Positions 35,368 to 43,453 of a stretch of 64,000 bases of DNA are shown in pieces. A program made the translations under genes and the position numbers. Origin of the DNA: an uncultured Dehalococcoidia bacterium (GTDB taxonomy: Bacteria > Chloroflexota > Dehalococcoidia > Lucifugimonadales > JADFKI01); contig CATQHF010000006.1 in NCBI GenBank assembly GCA_958295865.1, forward strand, positions 186,001 through 250,000, given 5' to 3'. Each line of letters opens with the position of its first letter. Position 1 is the stretch's first letter. The notes beneath the pieces are model-generated. The model was not told the origin of the DNA. It did no database searches and saw nothing but the letters and a program-made list of their open reading frames with translations.

Positions 35368-35706
35368 ATGGAAGCGCATCAGCTAATTCATCTGGAGCCA
35401 AACCCCAACATCCAAGAGTTTCAACCCGGGGATACGGTGCGGGTTGAAATCAGGGTAACGGAAGGCGAGCGCACGCGGTTGCAGGCGTTTCAGGGCGTGG
35501 TCATACGCAAGCGCGGCGGCGGCCCTGGCGCATCGTTCACCGTGCGGCGCGTCAGCTACGAAATTGGCGTCGAGCGAACATTCCTGCTGTACTCCCCGAA
35601 TGTGGAATCGGTCAGAGTGGTGCGGCGCGGCAAGGTTCGCCGGGCGCGCCTGTACTACCTGCGCGGGCTTTCCGGGCGCGCGGCGCGCATCAAGGAACGT
35701 CGGTAG
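35368..35706 (+). CDS. rplS: 50S ribosomal protein L19
   Basis: A 112-residue ribosomal protein at the 30S-50S interface. [33 protein letters not shown], then [22 protein letters not shown] and [20 protein letters not shown] are diagnostic and complete. It stands alone here (no trmD or rimM neighbour), followed by a strong terminator. Confidence 0.98.
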   Translation: MEAHQLIHLEPNPNIQEFQPGDTVRVEIRVTEGERTRLQAFQGVVIRKRGGGPGASFTVRRVSYEIGVERTFLLYSPNVESVRVVRRGKVRRARLYYLRGLSGRAARIKERR

Positions 35707-35745
35707 CCCTCTTCTCCACACTCCACTACGACCTACATACCAGCG

Positions 35746-35778
35746 ACGGGACAGACTTATGATAGTTTGTCCCGTTTT
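35746..35778 (+). terminator. Intrinsic terminator of rplS
   Basis: Stem ACGGGACA / TGTCCCGT, extended by inner ACT/AGT pairs, followed by TTTT. Confidence 0.9.
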
Positions 35779-35816
35779 GCTTTACCGCCCTACCCTTCCC
35801 AAGAGATAAGAGGCAT

Positions 35817-36052
35817 ACTGGATTGTGCGGACATTTCGACTTTTCATCCCGTCATTCCTGCCCACTCACCCGTCATTCCCGCCCACTCACCCGTCATTCC
35901 CGCGAAAGCGGGAATCCAGAACCTCAAAATATAATCACTTTCGCATATTTTAGGCTATCTCAAATTACTGGATTCCTGCCCCTGTTTTCGCAGGAGTGAA
36001 GTTCTTTCGTAGGAATGACAAGATGAAAAGTCAAAATGTCAGCAGAACCTAG
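35817..36052. repeat. Family A inverted-repeat element, copy 5 (longest)
   Basis: 236 bp. Left end CTGGATTGTGCGGACATTTC with GACTTTTCATCCCGTCATTC, right end the inverse (GAATGACAAGATGAAAAGTC, then AGCAGAACCTAG). The module CACCCGTCATTCCCG is duplicated inside it. It ends 17 bp before the priA start. Confidence 0.88.
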
Positions 36053-36069
36053 ATAACGGGATGCGCGGT

Positions 36070-38508
36070 ATGAGATTCGCAGAAGTCGCGGTTGATGCGC
36101 CCATGCAGCCCGGGCGAACTTTCAGCTACGGGATTCCGCAGACGCTGGAAGTGCGCGCGGGGCAGCTGGTGCGTGTGCCGTTTGGGGCGCGCACGCTGCA
36201 AGGCATCGTATTCGCGCTCGCCGCAAGCCCGCAGGTGGCGGAGACGAAAGACATCGCCGCCGTAGTGTTCGATGAGCCGCTGCTGGACGGGGCGCGGCTG
36301 CGGCTCGCAAGATGGATTAGCGAATACTACATCTGCTCGCTGTTCGAGGCAGCCGCGCCGATGCTGCCGCCGGGCGGCCGTGTTCGCGCGCGGACGCGCC
36401 TCACGCCGACTGACGCGAGCGCGGACACCGAGCGGTTGACGCCACTGCAAGAGCGCATAATGGCTTACATCGGCAGGCGCGGCGCGGCAAGCCAAGATAG
36501 TCTTGTCAGGGCGCTGGGAGAAGGCGCGGCGGCATCCGCGGCAAGCCTAGTTCGCAAGGGCGTTCTCAGACGCGACTACTCGCTGCCGGAGCCTTCCGTG
36601 CGGCACAGGTATCGCACGGTCGCCAGCCTCGCGGCGGACAGCGGCGCAGCCATCGACGACTGGCTTGCGAAAGACGGCAAGCGAGCGCCAAGGCAGGCGG
36701 CGCTCATAGAGCATCTCCGCGAAATCGGCGATGCCATCGATGTTACGGAAGCGCGCAGGGAGTTCGGCGCGAGCGCGGTCAAGGCGCTGCTAGGCAAGGG
36801 CTGGCTGACAACAAAGACCGTAACGGTCGACCGCGATCCGCTGGACGGCAGGGCGTTTCCTCACACTCGCCCGCATCATTTGACGCCTGAACAGGCAAAG
36901 GCGGCTGCCGATATTCGCGGTGTGCTGGAACGGCCATCGGAGCAGGTGCGGACTATCGCAATTCAGGGCGTAACCGGCAGCGGCAAGACTGAGGTCTATC
37001 TGGACGCGGTGCGGCATTGCCTAGAATTGGGCAAGCAAGCCATCGTGCTTGTGCCGGAAATCGCGCTGACCTACCAGACCATCGAGCGCTTCGCATCGCG
37101 CTTCCCGGGCAAGGTTGCGGTGCTGCACAGCGGGTTGACGGATGGTGAGCGCTTCGATCAGTGGTGGAAAATCATGCGCGGAGCCTACAGCGTAGTCATC
37201 GGCTCCAGGAGCGCGGCATTCGCGCCCGTTCCCGCCTTGGGGTTGATTGTCATCGATGAGGAACACGAATGGACTTACAAGCAGCACGACACCGCGCCGC
37301 GATACCACGCGCGTCAAGTCAGCATTCGCCTGTCTGAGTTGACGCAGGCGGTGGTAGTCCTTGGCAGCGCTTCCCCGGATGTCGGCACTTACTACAACGG
37401 GCTGCGCGCGCAGTACGGGCTGCATCTTCTGACCGAGCGGTTCGCCGACGGCGACGGCGGCGACATCGAACAGCCGGGTTCGCTGCCGTCCGTGAGCGTC
37501 GTGGACATGCGCGACGAGCTGCGAGCGGGCAACAGCGATATGTTCAGCCGCGCGCTCAGCGTTTCATTGACGGAGTGCCTGAACGTGGGCGAACAAGCAA
37601 TGCTGTTTCTCAATCGCAGGGGCAGCTCATCGCACCTGCGCTGCTTCAGCTGCGGATACAGCCTGCGCTGCCGAAGCTGCGATGTGAGCGTCACCTACCA
37701 CGCGGCATTACAGCGGTTTATATGCCACTACTGCGGGGCGCGGCGCAGACCGCCCAGGATGTGCCCGCAATGCCTCAGACACCGCTTGCGCTACTACGGC
37801 ATAGGGACGGAGGCGGTCGCCGATGAGGTCGCCGCGCGCTTCCCCGACGCCGGCGTACTGCGCTGGGACAGGGACATCGCCACCAGCCCAAAGGCGCATG
37901 AAGAGCTGCTGACGCGCTTTCGCTCGCGCGAGGCGCAGATTCTCGTAGGCACGCAGATGATAGCCAAGGGGCTGCACTTCCCGTCGGTGTCGCTGGTGGG
38001 CGTGGTGTCCGCCGACGTGGGCTTGACCATCCCGGACTATCGCGCCGGCGAGCGCGCGTTTCAGCTGCTGTGCCAAGTGGCAGGACGCGCCGGGCGCGGC
38101 AGCAGCGAGGGCAAGGTCGTCATACAGACCTTCCAGCCGGACAACTACGCCATCCAGTCGGCGGCGGCGCAGGACTACCAGGGGTTCTACCTGCGAGAGA
38201 TGGCGTATCGCAGGGAGCAGCGCAACCCGCCGTACAGCCGCCTCATACGCATGCTATACGCGCACACAAATCAGGCGAAATGCGAATCGGAAGCGGTGCA
38301 GCTGGCGGCGCGGCTAAGGGAGGCGCAGGCCGAGTGGGGACTTACGGATGTGGAGACGCTGGGGCCTATGCCGGCGTTTCCGGGGCGGCTGCGCGGGCGC
38401 TATCGCTGGCACATCATGCTGCGAGGCGCGCACCCCCGCGAGCTGCTGGACAAGATCGATGTGCCTAACGGCTGGCGGGTGGATGTCGATCCGGTTGCGC
38501 TGACATGA
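36070..38508 (+). CDS. priA: Primosomal protein N' (PriA helicase)
   Basis: A superfamily 2 DNA helicase of about 812 residues that restarts stalled replication forks. The N-terminal 3'-DNA-binding domain begins MRFAEVAVDAPMQPGRTFSY. Walker A is GVTGSGKTE (from residue 300), Walker B DEEH (from 396). Two zinc-binding clusters follow (C-F-S-C-G-Y, C-R-S-C, C-H-Y-C and C-P-Q-C, eight Cys), then GTQMIAKGLHFPSVSLVGVV and the Q-V-A-G-R-A-G-R block. The second ATG (36070) fits the family N-terminus; 36061 is the alternative. Complete and apparently functional. Confidence 0.95.
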   Translation: MRFAEVAVDAPMQPGRTFSYGIPQTLEVRAGQLVRVPFGARTLQGIVFALAASPQVAETKDIAAVVFDEPLLDGARLRLARWISEYYICSLFEAAAPMLPPGGRVRARTRLTPTDASADTERLTPLQERIMAYIGRRGAASQDSLVRALGEGAAASAASLVRKGVLRRDYSLPEPSVRHRYRTVASLAADSGAAIDDWLAKDGKRAPRQAALIEHLREIGDAIDVTEARREFGASAVKALLGKGWLTTKTVTVDRDPLDGRAFPHTRPHHLTPEQAKAAADIRGVLERPSEQVRTIAIQGVTGSGKTEVYLDAVRHCLELGKQAIVLVPEIALTYQTIERFASRFPGKVAVLHSGLTDGERFDQWWKIMRGAYSVVIGSRSAAFAPVPALGLIVIDEEHEWTYKQHDTAPRYHARQVSIRLSELTQAVVVLGSASPDVGTYYNGLRAQYGLHLLTERFADGDGGDIEQPGSLPSVSVVDMRDELRAGNSDMFSRALSVSLTECLNVGEQAMLFLNRRGSSSHLRCFSCGYSLRCRSCDVSVTYHAALQRFICHYCGARRRPPRMCPQCLRHRLRYYGIGTEAVADEVAARFPDAGVLRWDRDIATSPKAHEELLTRFRSREAQILVGTQMIAKGLHFPSVSLVGVVSADVGLTIPDYRAGERAFQLLCQVAGRAGRGSSEGKVVIQTFQPDNYAIQSAAAQDYQGFYLREMAYRREQRNPPYSRLIRMLYAHTNQAKCESEAVQLAARLREAQAEWGLTDVETLGPMPAFPGRLRGRYRWHIMLRGAHPRELLDKIDVPNGWRVDVDPVALT

Positions 38509-38551
38509 CGGGCGTTGACATGGATGGACGAAATAGAGGGGATAGCAGTGA

Positions 38552-38582
38552 GGGCAGCCATAAGGCTGCCCCCTGTTCTTTG
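38552..38582 (+). terminator. Intrinsic terminator after priA
   Basis: Stem GGGCAGCC / GGCTGCCC with an ATAA tetraloop, followed by a T-rich stretch. Confidence 0.8.
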
Positions 38583-38587
38583 CTCGA

Positions 38588-39583
38588 TTAGAGGTTGAAC
38601 TGCGGATCCATGTAGTCCTTTTCCTTGGCGTAGATTTGGAGGCGTCCGCGCGTGCTGTCAGTGATGATGATGCGGTCTTCCTCATCTACGGCGATACCAA
38701 CCGGGCGCTCGAACAAGCCGAGCGGCTTGGTGTCCTTGACCCTGCGATATGCCTTCACCACATCGGGGTTGGACTCCACGACCTCTTTCGCCCACTTGGA
38801 GAACTCAATCGCGTCGCCTTCCAGCTGGGTGAGCACCGCGCCGTCGTTCTCATATATCTTGACGAGCTTGTTACCCCAGTCGGACACATAAACATCGCCC
38901 TCGCTGTCCACCGCGACATCCGACGGGTGGTTGAGCGCGCCAGCCATGCCGCTCGTCTCCTCGCCATAGGTCGCCAAATGTTCGCCGTCAGCCGAGAACT
39001 TCTGAGCGCGGTTGTTGCCCCAGTCGGCAACATAGACGCAGCCATCCGCCGCGACGGTGACGCCCCAAGGCTGATTGAGCTGCCCCGGCGCGCTGCCAGC
39101 TCCGCCAAACGACGCAAGGAACTTGCCGTCGCTGGTGAACTTCTGCACCTCGCCGTTGGCAGAGTCGGTTACATACACATTGTCATCGGCGTCGCAGGCT
39201 ACGCCGGACGGGCTGCCGAGCCTGCCCTCGCCGTCCCACTCGCCGACGCGCTGTCCGTCGGCATCGTAGATTTTGATCCGTTTCTCGAACTCATCCGAGC
39301 AGTATAGGTTGCCGCCGCTGTCAACGGCGATCCCCATAGGCCAGACGAGATCCTCGCGGGCGAAGTCGCCAACAAACTGCTCGTCGATGGTAACTTTGCC
39401 GATACGCTTGTTGGGCGCTTGCACGCCGCCCGCGCCTTCCTGACCTCTGTTAAGCACATATAGCACGCCACCCGGCGCGACCGCCACATCCATCGGCTGC
39501 GTGAAGCCGTTGCCGGCTGCCGCGTTGCGCCCAATGGCGTGGCTGAAGTTCCAAGTGCGGCCCGATACGGTTGTCGTAAGCAT
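38588..39583 (-). CDS. NHL-repeat beta-propeller protein
   Basis: A 331-residue propeller with at least five NHL units (for example LGSPSGVACDADDNVYVTDS, LNQPWGVTVAADGCVYVADW and LNHPSDVAVDSEGDVYVSDW). No signal peptide, so probably cytosolic or exported by another route. It is the last of a run of leftward genes and may follow the DUF1501 gene (109 bp gap). It is a distant paralogue of the NHL gene at 23612. Function not assignable. Confidence 0.82.
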   Translation of the reverse strand: MLTTTVSGRTWNFSHAIGRNAAAGNGFTQPMDVAVAPGGVLYVLNRGQEGAGGVQAPNKRIGKVTIDEQFVGDFAREDLVWPMGIAVDSGGNLYCSDEFEKRIKIYDADGQRVGEWDGEGRLGSPSGVACDADDNVYVTDSANGEVQKFTSDGKFLASFGGAGSAPGQLNQPWGVTVAADGCVYVADWGNNRAQKFSADGEHLATYGEETSGMAGALNHPSDVAVDSEGDVYVSDWGNKLVKIYENDGAVLTQLEGDAIEFSKWAKEVVESNPDVVKAYRRVKDTKPLGLFERPVGIAVDEEDRIIITDSTRGRLQIYAKEKDYMDPQFNL

Positions 39584-39692
39584 TTTTCACCTTCTGACTT
39601 GCTCAATGCGCCATATCACTCCCCGCAGCCTATCCCATATCAAGGGTTGCGGGGAGTTGAAATTGCGCCGTTCCGCTTAAAGGCGTTTCGAC

Positions 39693-40844
39693 CTAGTGGT
39701 GGCCGTTGCCGTTCGTGTGAATGAACGCGGGCTGCTCGAACTGTCCGTTGACAATCTCGGGCGCGTCCAGCTTCATCCAGTCCTCCAAGATTGCGGAGTA
39801 CACGCCGCGATAGTCTTGGTTGGGTACGAGGTCGCCCTGCTGAAGAGCCTCTGCTCGCGTCTCCGGATACTCGCTATAGAAGCCGCCGTTGACATTGGGG
39901 CCGATGGCGAATGCTACGCCCGCAGCGCCGTGGTCGGTGCCTGAGCCGTTGTCGCGGACGCGCCGCCCGAACTCGGAGAACAGGAACATTATCACATTGT
40001 CGTCGGCGTCGTGCTCGCGCAGGTCGTCCCAGAAGTCGGCGATTGCCTCGGATACATTCGTCCACAACTGGGCATGCGTAGTCGCCTGCGCCGCGTGGGT
40101 GTCGAAGCTGCCGTGGTCGGTATAGAAGACGCGCGTGCCCACATCGGCGGTGTGAATCATGGCGATGTCCCGAAGCTTCTGCGCCACCGGGCTTGCGCCG
40201 TACTCAACGCTGGACTGGTACTTGTTCGGGGCTACCTTGAGAATGTCCGCGCCCTTGAGCGCGTCGAGTCCCGTCTGCCCGAGATAGTCCATCACCTGGC
40301 CCGTGCCGACGGCGGGACCATACATGTTGGCGAAGCGCTCTAGCACTTGCTGTCGCTGTTCCTGCTGCTCGATGTTGGTCAGCAAGCCATAGGTGGACAC
40401 ATCGGCGACCGAGGCGACCGACACGCCCGGAGCGACGAGCGCGCGCGGAAGCGCCTGCCCGACATTCACGCCGGTAACCGGATTTTCGGACTTGGGATCA
40501 AGCCGATTGAGCGCGCGCCCAAGCCAGCCTTCAGTGCCGACCTTGTCCGGTTCGCAGGTGTGCCAGATGTCCATGGAGCGGAAGTGCGAGCGCGGCGAGT
40601 TCTCATAGCCTATGCCGTGAATGATCGCCATGTCGCCGCTGTCGAAGATCTCCTTCATCGGCGCCATCGCCGGGTGCAAGCCAATCTCGTCGTCCAGTTT
40701 CAGCACGCGGTTCTCAGGGATCTGGAGCGAGCGGCGGGAGTCGAAGTAGTTGCCGTCCGTGTACGGAATCACCGTGTTGAAGTAGTCGTTGCCACCCGTG
40801 AGTTGCAGCACAACCAAAACCGGCGGTTTGTTTGAGTTTGCCAT
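39693..40844 (-). CDS. DUF1501 family protein
   Basis: A 383-residue protein of the alkaline-phosphatase-like DUF1501 family: LVVLQLTGGNDYFNTVIPYTD at the start, MAIIHGIGYENSPRSHFRSMDIWHT, YTDHGSFDTHAAQ, then FLFSEFGRRVRDNGSGTDHGAAG with metal-ligand-like Asp/His. These proteins usually pair with DUF1800, as here (40 bp gap). Most members carry a Tat signal; this one begins directly at the domain, and no signal is visible. The C-terminus ends in a His-rich HTNGNGHH. Role unknown. Confidence 0.88.
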   Translation of the reverse strand: MANSNKPPVLVVLQLTGGNDYFNTVIPYTDGNYFDSRRSLQIPENRVLKLDDEIGLHPAMAPMKEIFDSGDMAIIHGIGYENSPRSHFRSMDIWHTCEPDKVGTEGWLGRALNRLDPKSENPVTGVNVGQALPRALVAPGVSVASVADVSTYGLLTNIEQQEQRQQVLERFANMYGPAVGTGQVMDYLGQTGLDALKGADILKVAPNKYQSSVEYGASPVAQKLRDIAMIHTADVGTRVFYTDHGSFDTHAAQATTHAQLWTNVSEAIADFWDDLREHDADDNVIMFLFSEFGRRVRDNGSGTDHGAAGVAFAIGPNVNGGFYSEYPETRAEALQQGDLVPNQDYRGVYSAILEDWMKLDAPEIVNGQFEQPAFIHTNGNGHH

Positions 40845-40884
40845 TGTTTCCTCCTCAGAAAGTTACATCGCGCCAAGATTTGGC

Positions 40885-42291
40885 TTAGCCGAACTGATAC
40901 TCTCGGGTTGCGCCGATGAGGGCGAGCATCTCGCCCGTGCGCCGCGCGGAGTCATCGAACTCGCCTTCCCAATTGACCGCGCCTTCGCTCTCCGCTTGGG
41001 TAAGCAGCTCATTGCGAGTCTGGGCGGATACGGGCAGCGGGCCCATCTGGTCGAGGCAGTTCTCCACGAACTCTTCGGGCGTCATCGTAGGTCCATTGGC
41101 AGATGCGATGCGCTCTACTATGCGCTTTACGCCGGGCAGGTTGGTGTCGCTGATCCTGTCGGCGACGAAGTTGACGCGCTTGACGAGCGAGCCGCTGTTT
41201 ATCCACTCATGCCCCGTGTGCCAGCCTTCCACGCTCGGCGGGTCGAGGATGTCCTGGCCCATGTAGCCCGGCTCTTTGGCGACTGCCTCGAGACGCGGGT
41301 CGGGGCCCTGCATGTCGCCCGTGAGTCGCAGCGTGCCAACGACGACCTCCGCCGGGTTCTTGACCTTCTTGTACATCGCATCCTTGAAGAAGTCGGAGTT
41401 GAAGAGCGCCCTCAGCACCGGCTTGATTTCGTAGTCGTTCTCGACCAGCGTGTCGGAGAGAAGCTGAATCGCCTCCGGGTTGCGCGGCTGCTCGATGTTC
41501 CAAGCGGGAACCTGAGGCTCGTCCTCTACAAAGAAGTTGTACAGATGGCGGGTGATGAAGCGCGCGCAAGCGGGCTGCTTCAGGATGATGTCTATGATGT
41601 CCTCGCCGTTGAAGTTGCCGGTGTAGCCCAGGAAGGACTTATCCGTCTCGTCATGGTCTTCCGCGCGATACTCGAAGTGCCACGGATGGCGGCCATACGG
41701 ATAGCGCGGCATCTTTGCCGAGATTGTCCAGCCGGTGAACGCCCTGGAGCACTCGTACACATCCTCTTCGGTGTAGTTGCCCACACCCAGCGAGAAGAGT
41801 TCCAGAAGTTCGCGTCCCCAGTTCTCGTTGGGCGCGATCTTATGGTTCTCATTGTTGTCCAGCCAGTAAATCATGGCGGGGTTGCTGGCGAGCTCCAAGA
41901 GCAGGTCGCGGTAGTTCTTCATGCCGACATCGCGGAACATCTGAATCTGCTGAAGCAGATGGTTGCAGTTGTCCACCTTCGAGTTGCCGGTGGCGAATAT
42001 CTGATGCCAGAAGAGCGCCATCTTCTCGTTGAGCGGCCTTTGCGTGTTGACCATGAAATACAGCCAGTTCGCCTGCCCGGGCGCGGCGGCTCCGCCGGGA
42101 ACCTCTGTGATCGGGTGATACCTGTACAGCGTGAACTCGTCAACAGGGGGCTGGCTGTCGTAGTCGAGCAGCTGCTCGACGGTCGCCTCGTAACCCTGCT
42201 CTGCCATCGCCTCCAACTCATCGCGGGTTGCGCCAAAGCCGGCGCGCCTCATCAGATGGGCTAGCAGGGCAATATCGTCTTTATTGGACAT
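40885..42291 (-). CDS. DUF1800 family protein
   Basis: A 468-residue protein of DUF1800. LLAHLMRRAGFGATRDELEAMAEQGYEATVEQLLDY is the classic N-terminal block. RPLNEKMALFWHQIFATG, NENWGRELLELFSLGVGNYTEEDVYECSRAFTGW and PPSVEGWHTGHEWINSG follow. The start at 42291 is fixed by AGGGAGGA upstream. It forms a leftward pair with DUF1501. No signal peptide is visible. The biochemical role of the pair is not established. Confidence 0.9.
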   Translation of the reverse strand: MSNKDDIALLAHLMRRAGFGATRDELEAMAEQGYEATVEQLLDYDSQPPVDEFTLYRYHPITEVPGGAAAPGQANWLYFMVNTQRPLNEKMALFWHQIFATGNSKVDNCNHLLQQIQMFRDVGMKNYRDLLLELASNPAMIYWLDNNENHKIAPNENWGRELLELFSLGVGNYTEEDVYECSRAFTGWTISAKMPRYPYGRHPWHFEYRAEDHDETDKSFLGYTGNFNGEDIIDIILKQPACARFITRHLYNFFVEDEPQVPAWNIEQPRNPEAIQLLSDTLVENDYEIKPVLRALFNSDFFKDAMYKKVKNPAEVVVGTLRLTGDMQGPDPRLEAVAKEPGYMGQDILDPPSVEGWHTGHEWINSGSLVKRVNFVADRISDTNLPGVKRIVERIASANGPTMTPEEFVENCLDQMGPLPVSAQTRNELLTQAESEGAVNWEGEFDDSARRTGEMLALIGATREYQFG

Positions 42292-42370
42292 GTGTTTCCT
42301 CCCTTCGCGGCATGCGGTCTTTTCATCGGTTGCGCTAATTGTGGATGCGTCAATACGGTCAGCAATATGA

Positions 42371-42886
42371 CTATGCACACCCCCTTTCCCCCGATGGTGA
42401 GGGGGATGCCTTAAGGCAATCGGGACATGTGCCATAGTAGTCGGTGCGAAGACGCACGATGTCGTATCCGGTTATCCGCGACACGCTATCAAGCGGGTCG
42501 TGCGGCGCTGCGATGTCCATGTCTTCGACCTTCTCGCATTGCAGGCAGACCAGATGCGGATGCGACACAGGAATCCTGCCGTCGTATCGGTTGGCGGACG
42601 CGCTGAACTCGATCTCCAGCACCTGCCCAGTCTCTTTGAGGATTTCAATGGTATTATAGATGGTAGCGAGGCTCGTGCCGGGGTAGGCGGTCTTGACGCC
42701 CTCGTGAATCTCGCTGACGGAAGGGTGACGGTCGCTGGCAAGCAGCACCTCAAGCAGCTTGGCGCGCTTGCGCGTGATGGCGACGCCCTTGTCTCGGAGC
42801 GCCGCCTTCATCTCCGAAAGACGCAATTCAAACGCTGCCTCGTCCATCGACGAGTTGTTTGCCCCTGTGGATGCCTGTTGTAGCAT
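42371..42886 (-). CDS. Fur family regulator, PerR-like
   Basis: A 171-residue metal-dependent repressor. The winged helix includes RKRAKLLEVLLASDRHPSVSEIHEGV and GTSLATIYNTIEILKETG. The structural zinc site has two CxxC motifs (C-L-Q-C and C-P-D-C). HPHLVCLQCEKVEDMD is typical of the Fur/PerR sensing region. I keep the first ATG (42886), which has AGGT upstream, though 42847 is possible. A PerR-type box lies 16 bp before the start, implying autoregulation. Its targets in this window are unclear; it is probably a peroxide or metal sensor. Confidence 0.85.
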   Translation of the reverse strand: MLQQASTGANNSSMDEAAFELRLSEMKAALRDKGVAITRKRAKLLEVLLASDRHPSVSEIHEGVKTAYPGTSLATIYNTIEILKETGQVLEIEFSASANRYDGRIPVSHPHLVCLQCEKVEDMDIAAPHDPLDSVSRITGYDIVRLRTDYYGTCPDCLKASPSPSGERGCA

Positions 42887-42901
42887 ACGCTGACCTATAA
42901 A

Positions 42902-42916
42902 TTAGAATGGTTCTAA
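42902..42916. promoter_or_regulatory. PerR/Fur-type operator
   Basis: TTAGAAT-G-GTTCTAA, a 7-1-7 inverted repeat with six of seven arm positions matched and close to the PerR consensus, 16 bp upstream of the Fur-family start codon. Confidence 0.65.
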
Positions 42917-42976
42917 ATAGTGCCGTCTGTAAGGTAAGACAGAGCGCAAGAGTTGTCAAGTGCCAAATCGGGTATT

Positions 42977-43111
42977 GAGAAAATTGCATTAGTCCCTTCC
43001 CCCTTGATAGGGGAAGGTTGCCTGCTGTCAAGCGCAATCCGAGGGCGTGATTGTCCCTTCCCCCTTTGGGGGAAGGTTAGGATGGGGGCGAAAACGCTTG
43101 CCCATCGACGG
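42977..43111. repeat. Family B element, copy 2 (right end replaced by a family A element)
   Basis: Left end GAGAAAATTGCATTAG (42977-42992) and the family-B body to CCCATCGACGG. It stops where a family-A copy begins at CTAG 43112. The whole gap 42887-43453 between the regulator and manC consists of an operator, these repeats and a short element D. No gene is seen. Confidence 0.85.
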
Positions 43112-43289
43112 CTAGGTTCTGTGGACAATTCGACTTTTCATCTCGTCATTCCAATCCTCCACCCCCGTCATTCCTGCGAAAGCAGGAATCCAGCGCTTTG
43201 AGATAGCCTAGAATATGCAAAAGCGACCACATTCCGATGTTCTGGATTCCCGTTTTCACGGGAATGACGCAAATGTCCACAGAACCTAG
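43112..43289. repeat. Family A inverted-repeat element, copy 6 (best-preserved ends)
   Basis: Left end CTAGGTTCTGTGGACA and right end TGTCCACAGAACCTAG are perfect inverse copies of 16 bp. The interior has two hairpin arms as in other copies. Inserted into, or joined to, family-B sequence on both sides. Confidence 0.92.
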
Positions 43290-43310
43290 TCCCTTCCCCC
43301 AATTAAGAAT

Positions 43311-43392
43311 AGGACTTACGCAGTTGAGCGCGATTTCGTACTTGAAACAGGTCAATCTCGGGTAGGAGTTCATATTCAAGTGCGTAAGTCCT
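43311..43392. repeat. Short inverted-repeat element D, 82 bp
   Basis: Ends AGGACTTACGCA (43311-43322) and TGCGTAAGTCCT (43381-43392) are perfect inverse 12-mers. A TATAAT box (43395-43400) begins 2 bp outside the right end and could serve manC. Confidence 0.75.
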
Positions 43393-43453
43393 GATATAAT
43401 AACAATCGCTCTGGGGCATTCCGAAAGCCCTTCAGACTTTCAGGAGGCCGGAG

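Noticed and set aside
40789..42264. 491-codon plus-strand open frame
   Set aside because: Antisense to DUF1800 and part of DUF1501; composition (Arg/Val/His rich) is that of a shadow.
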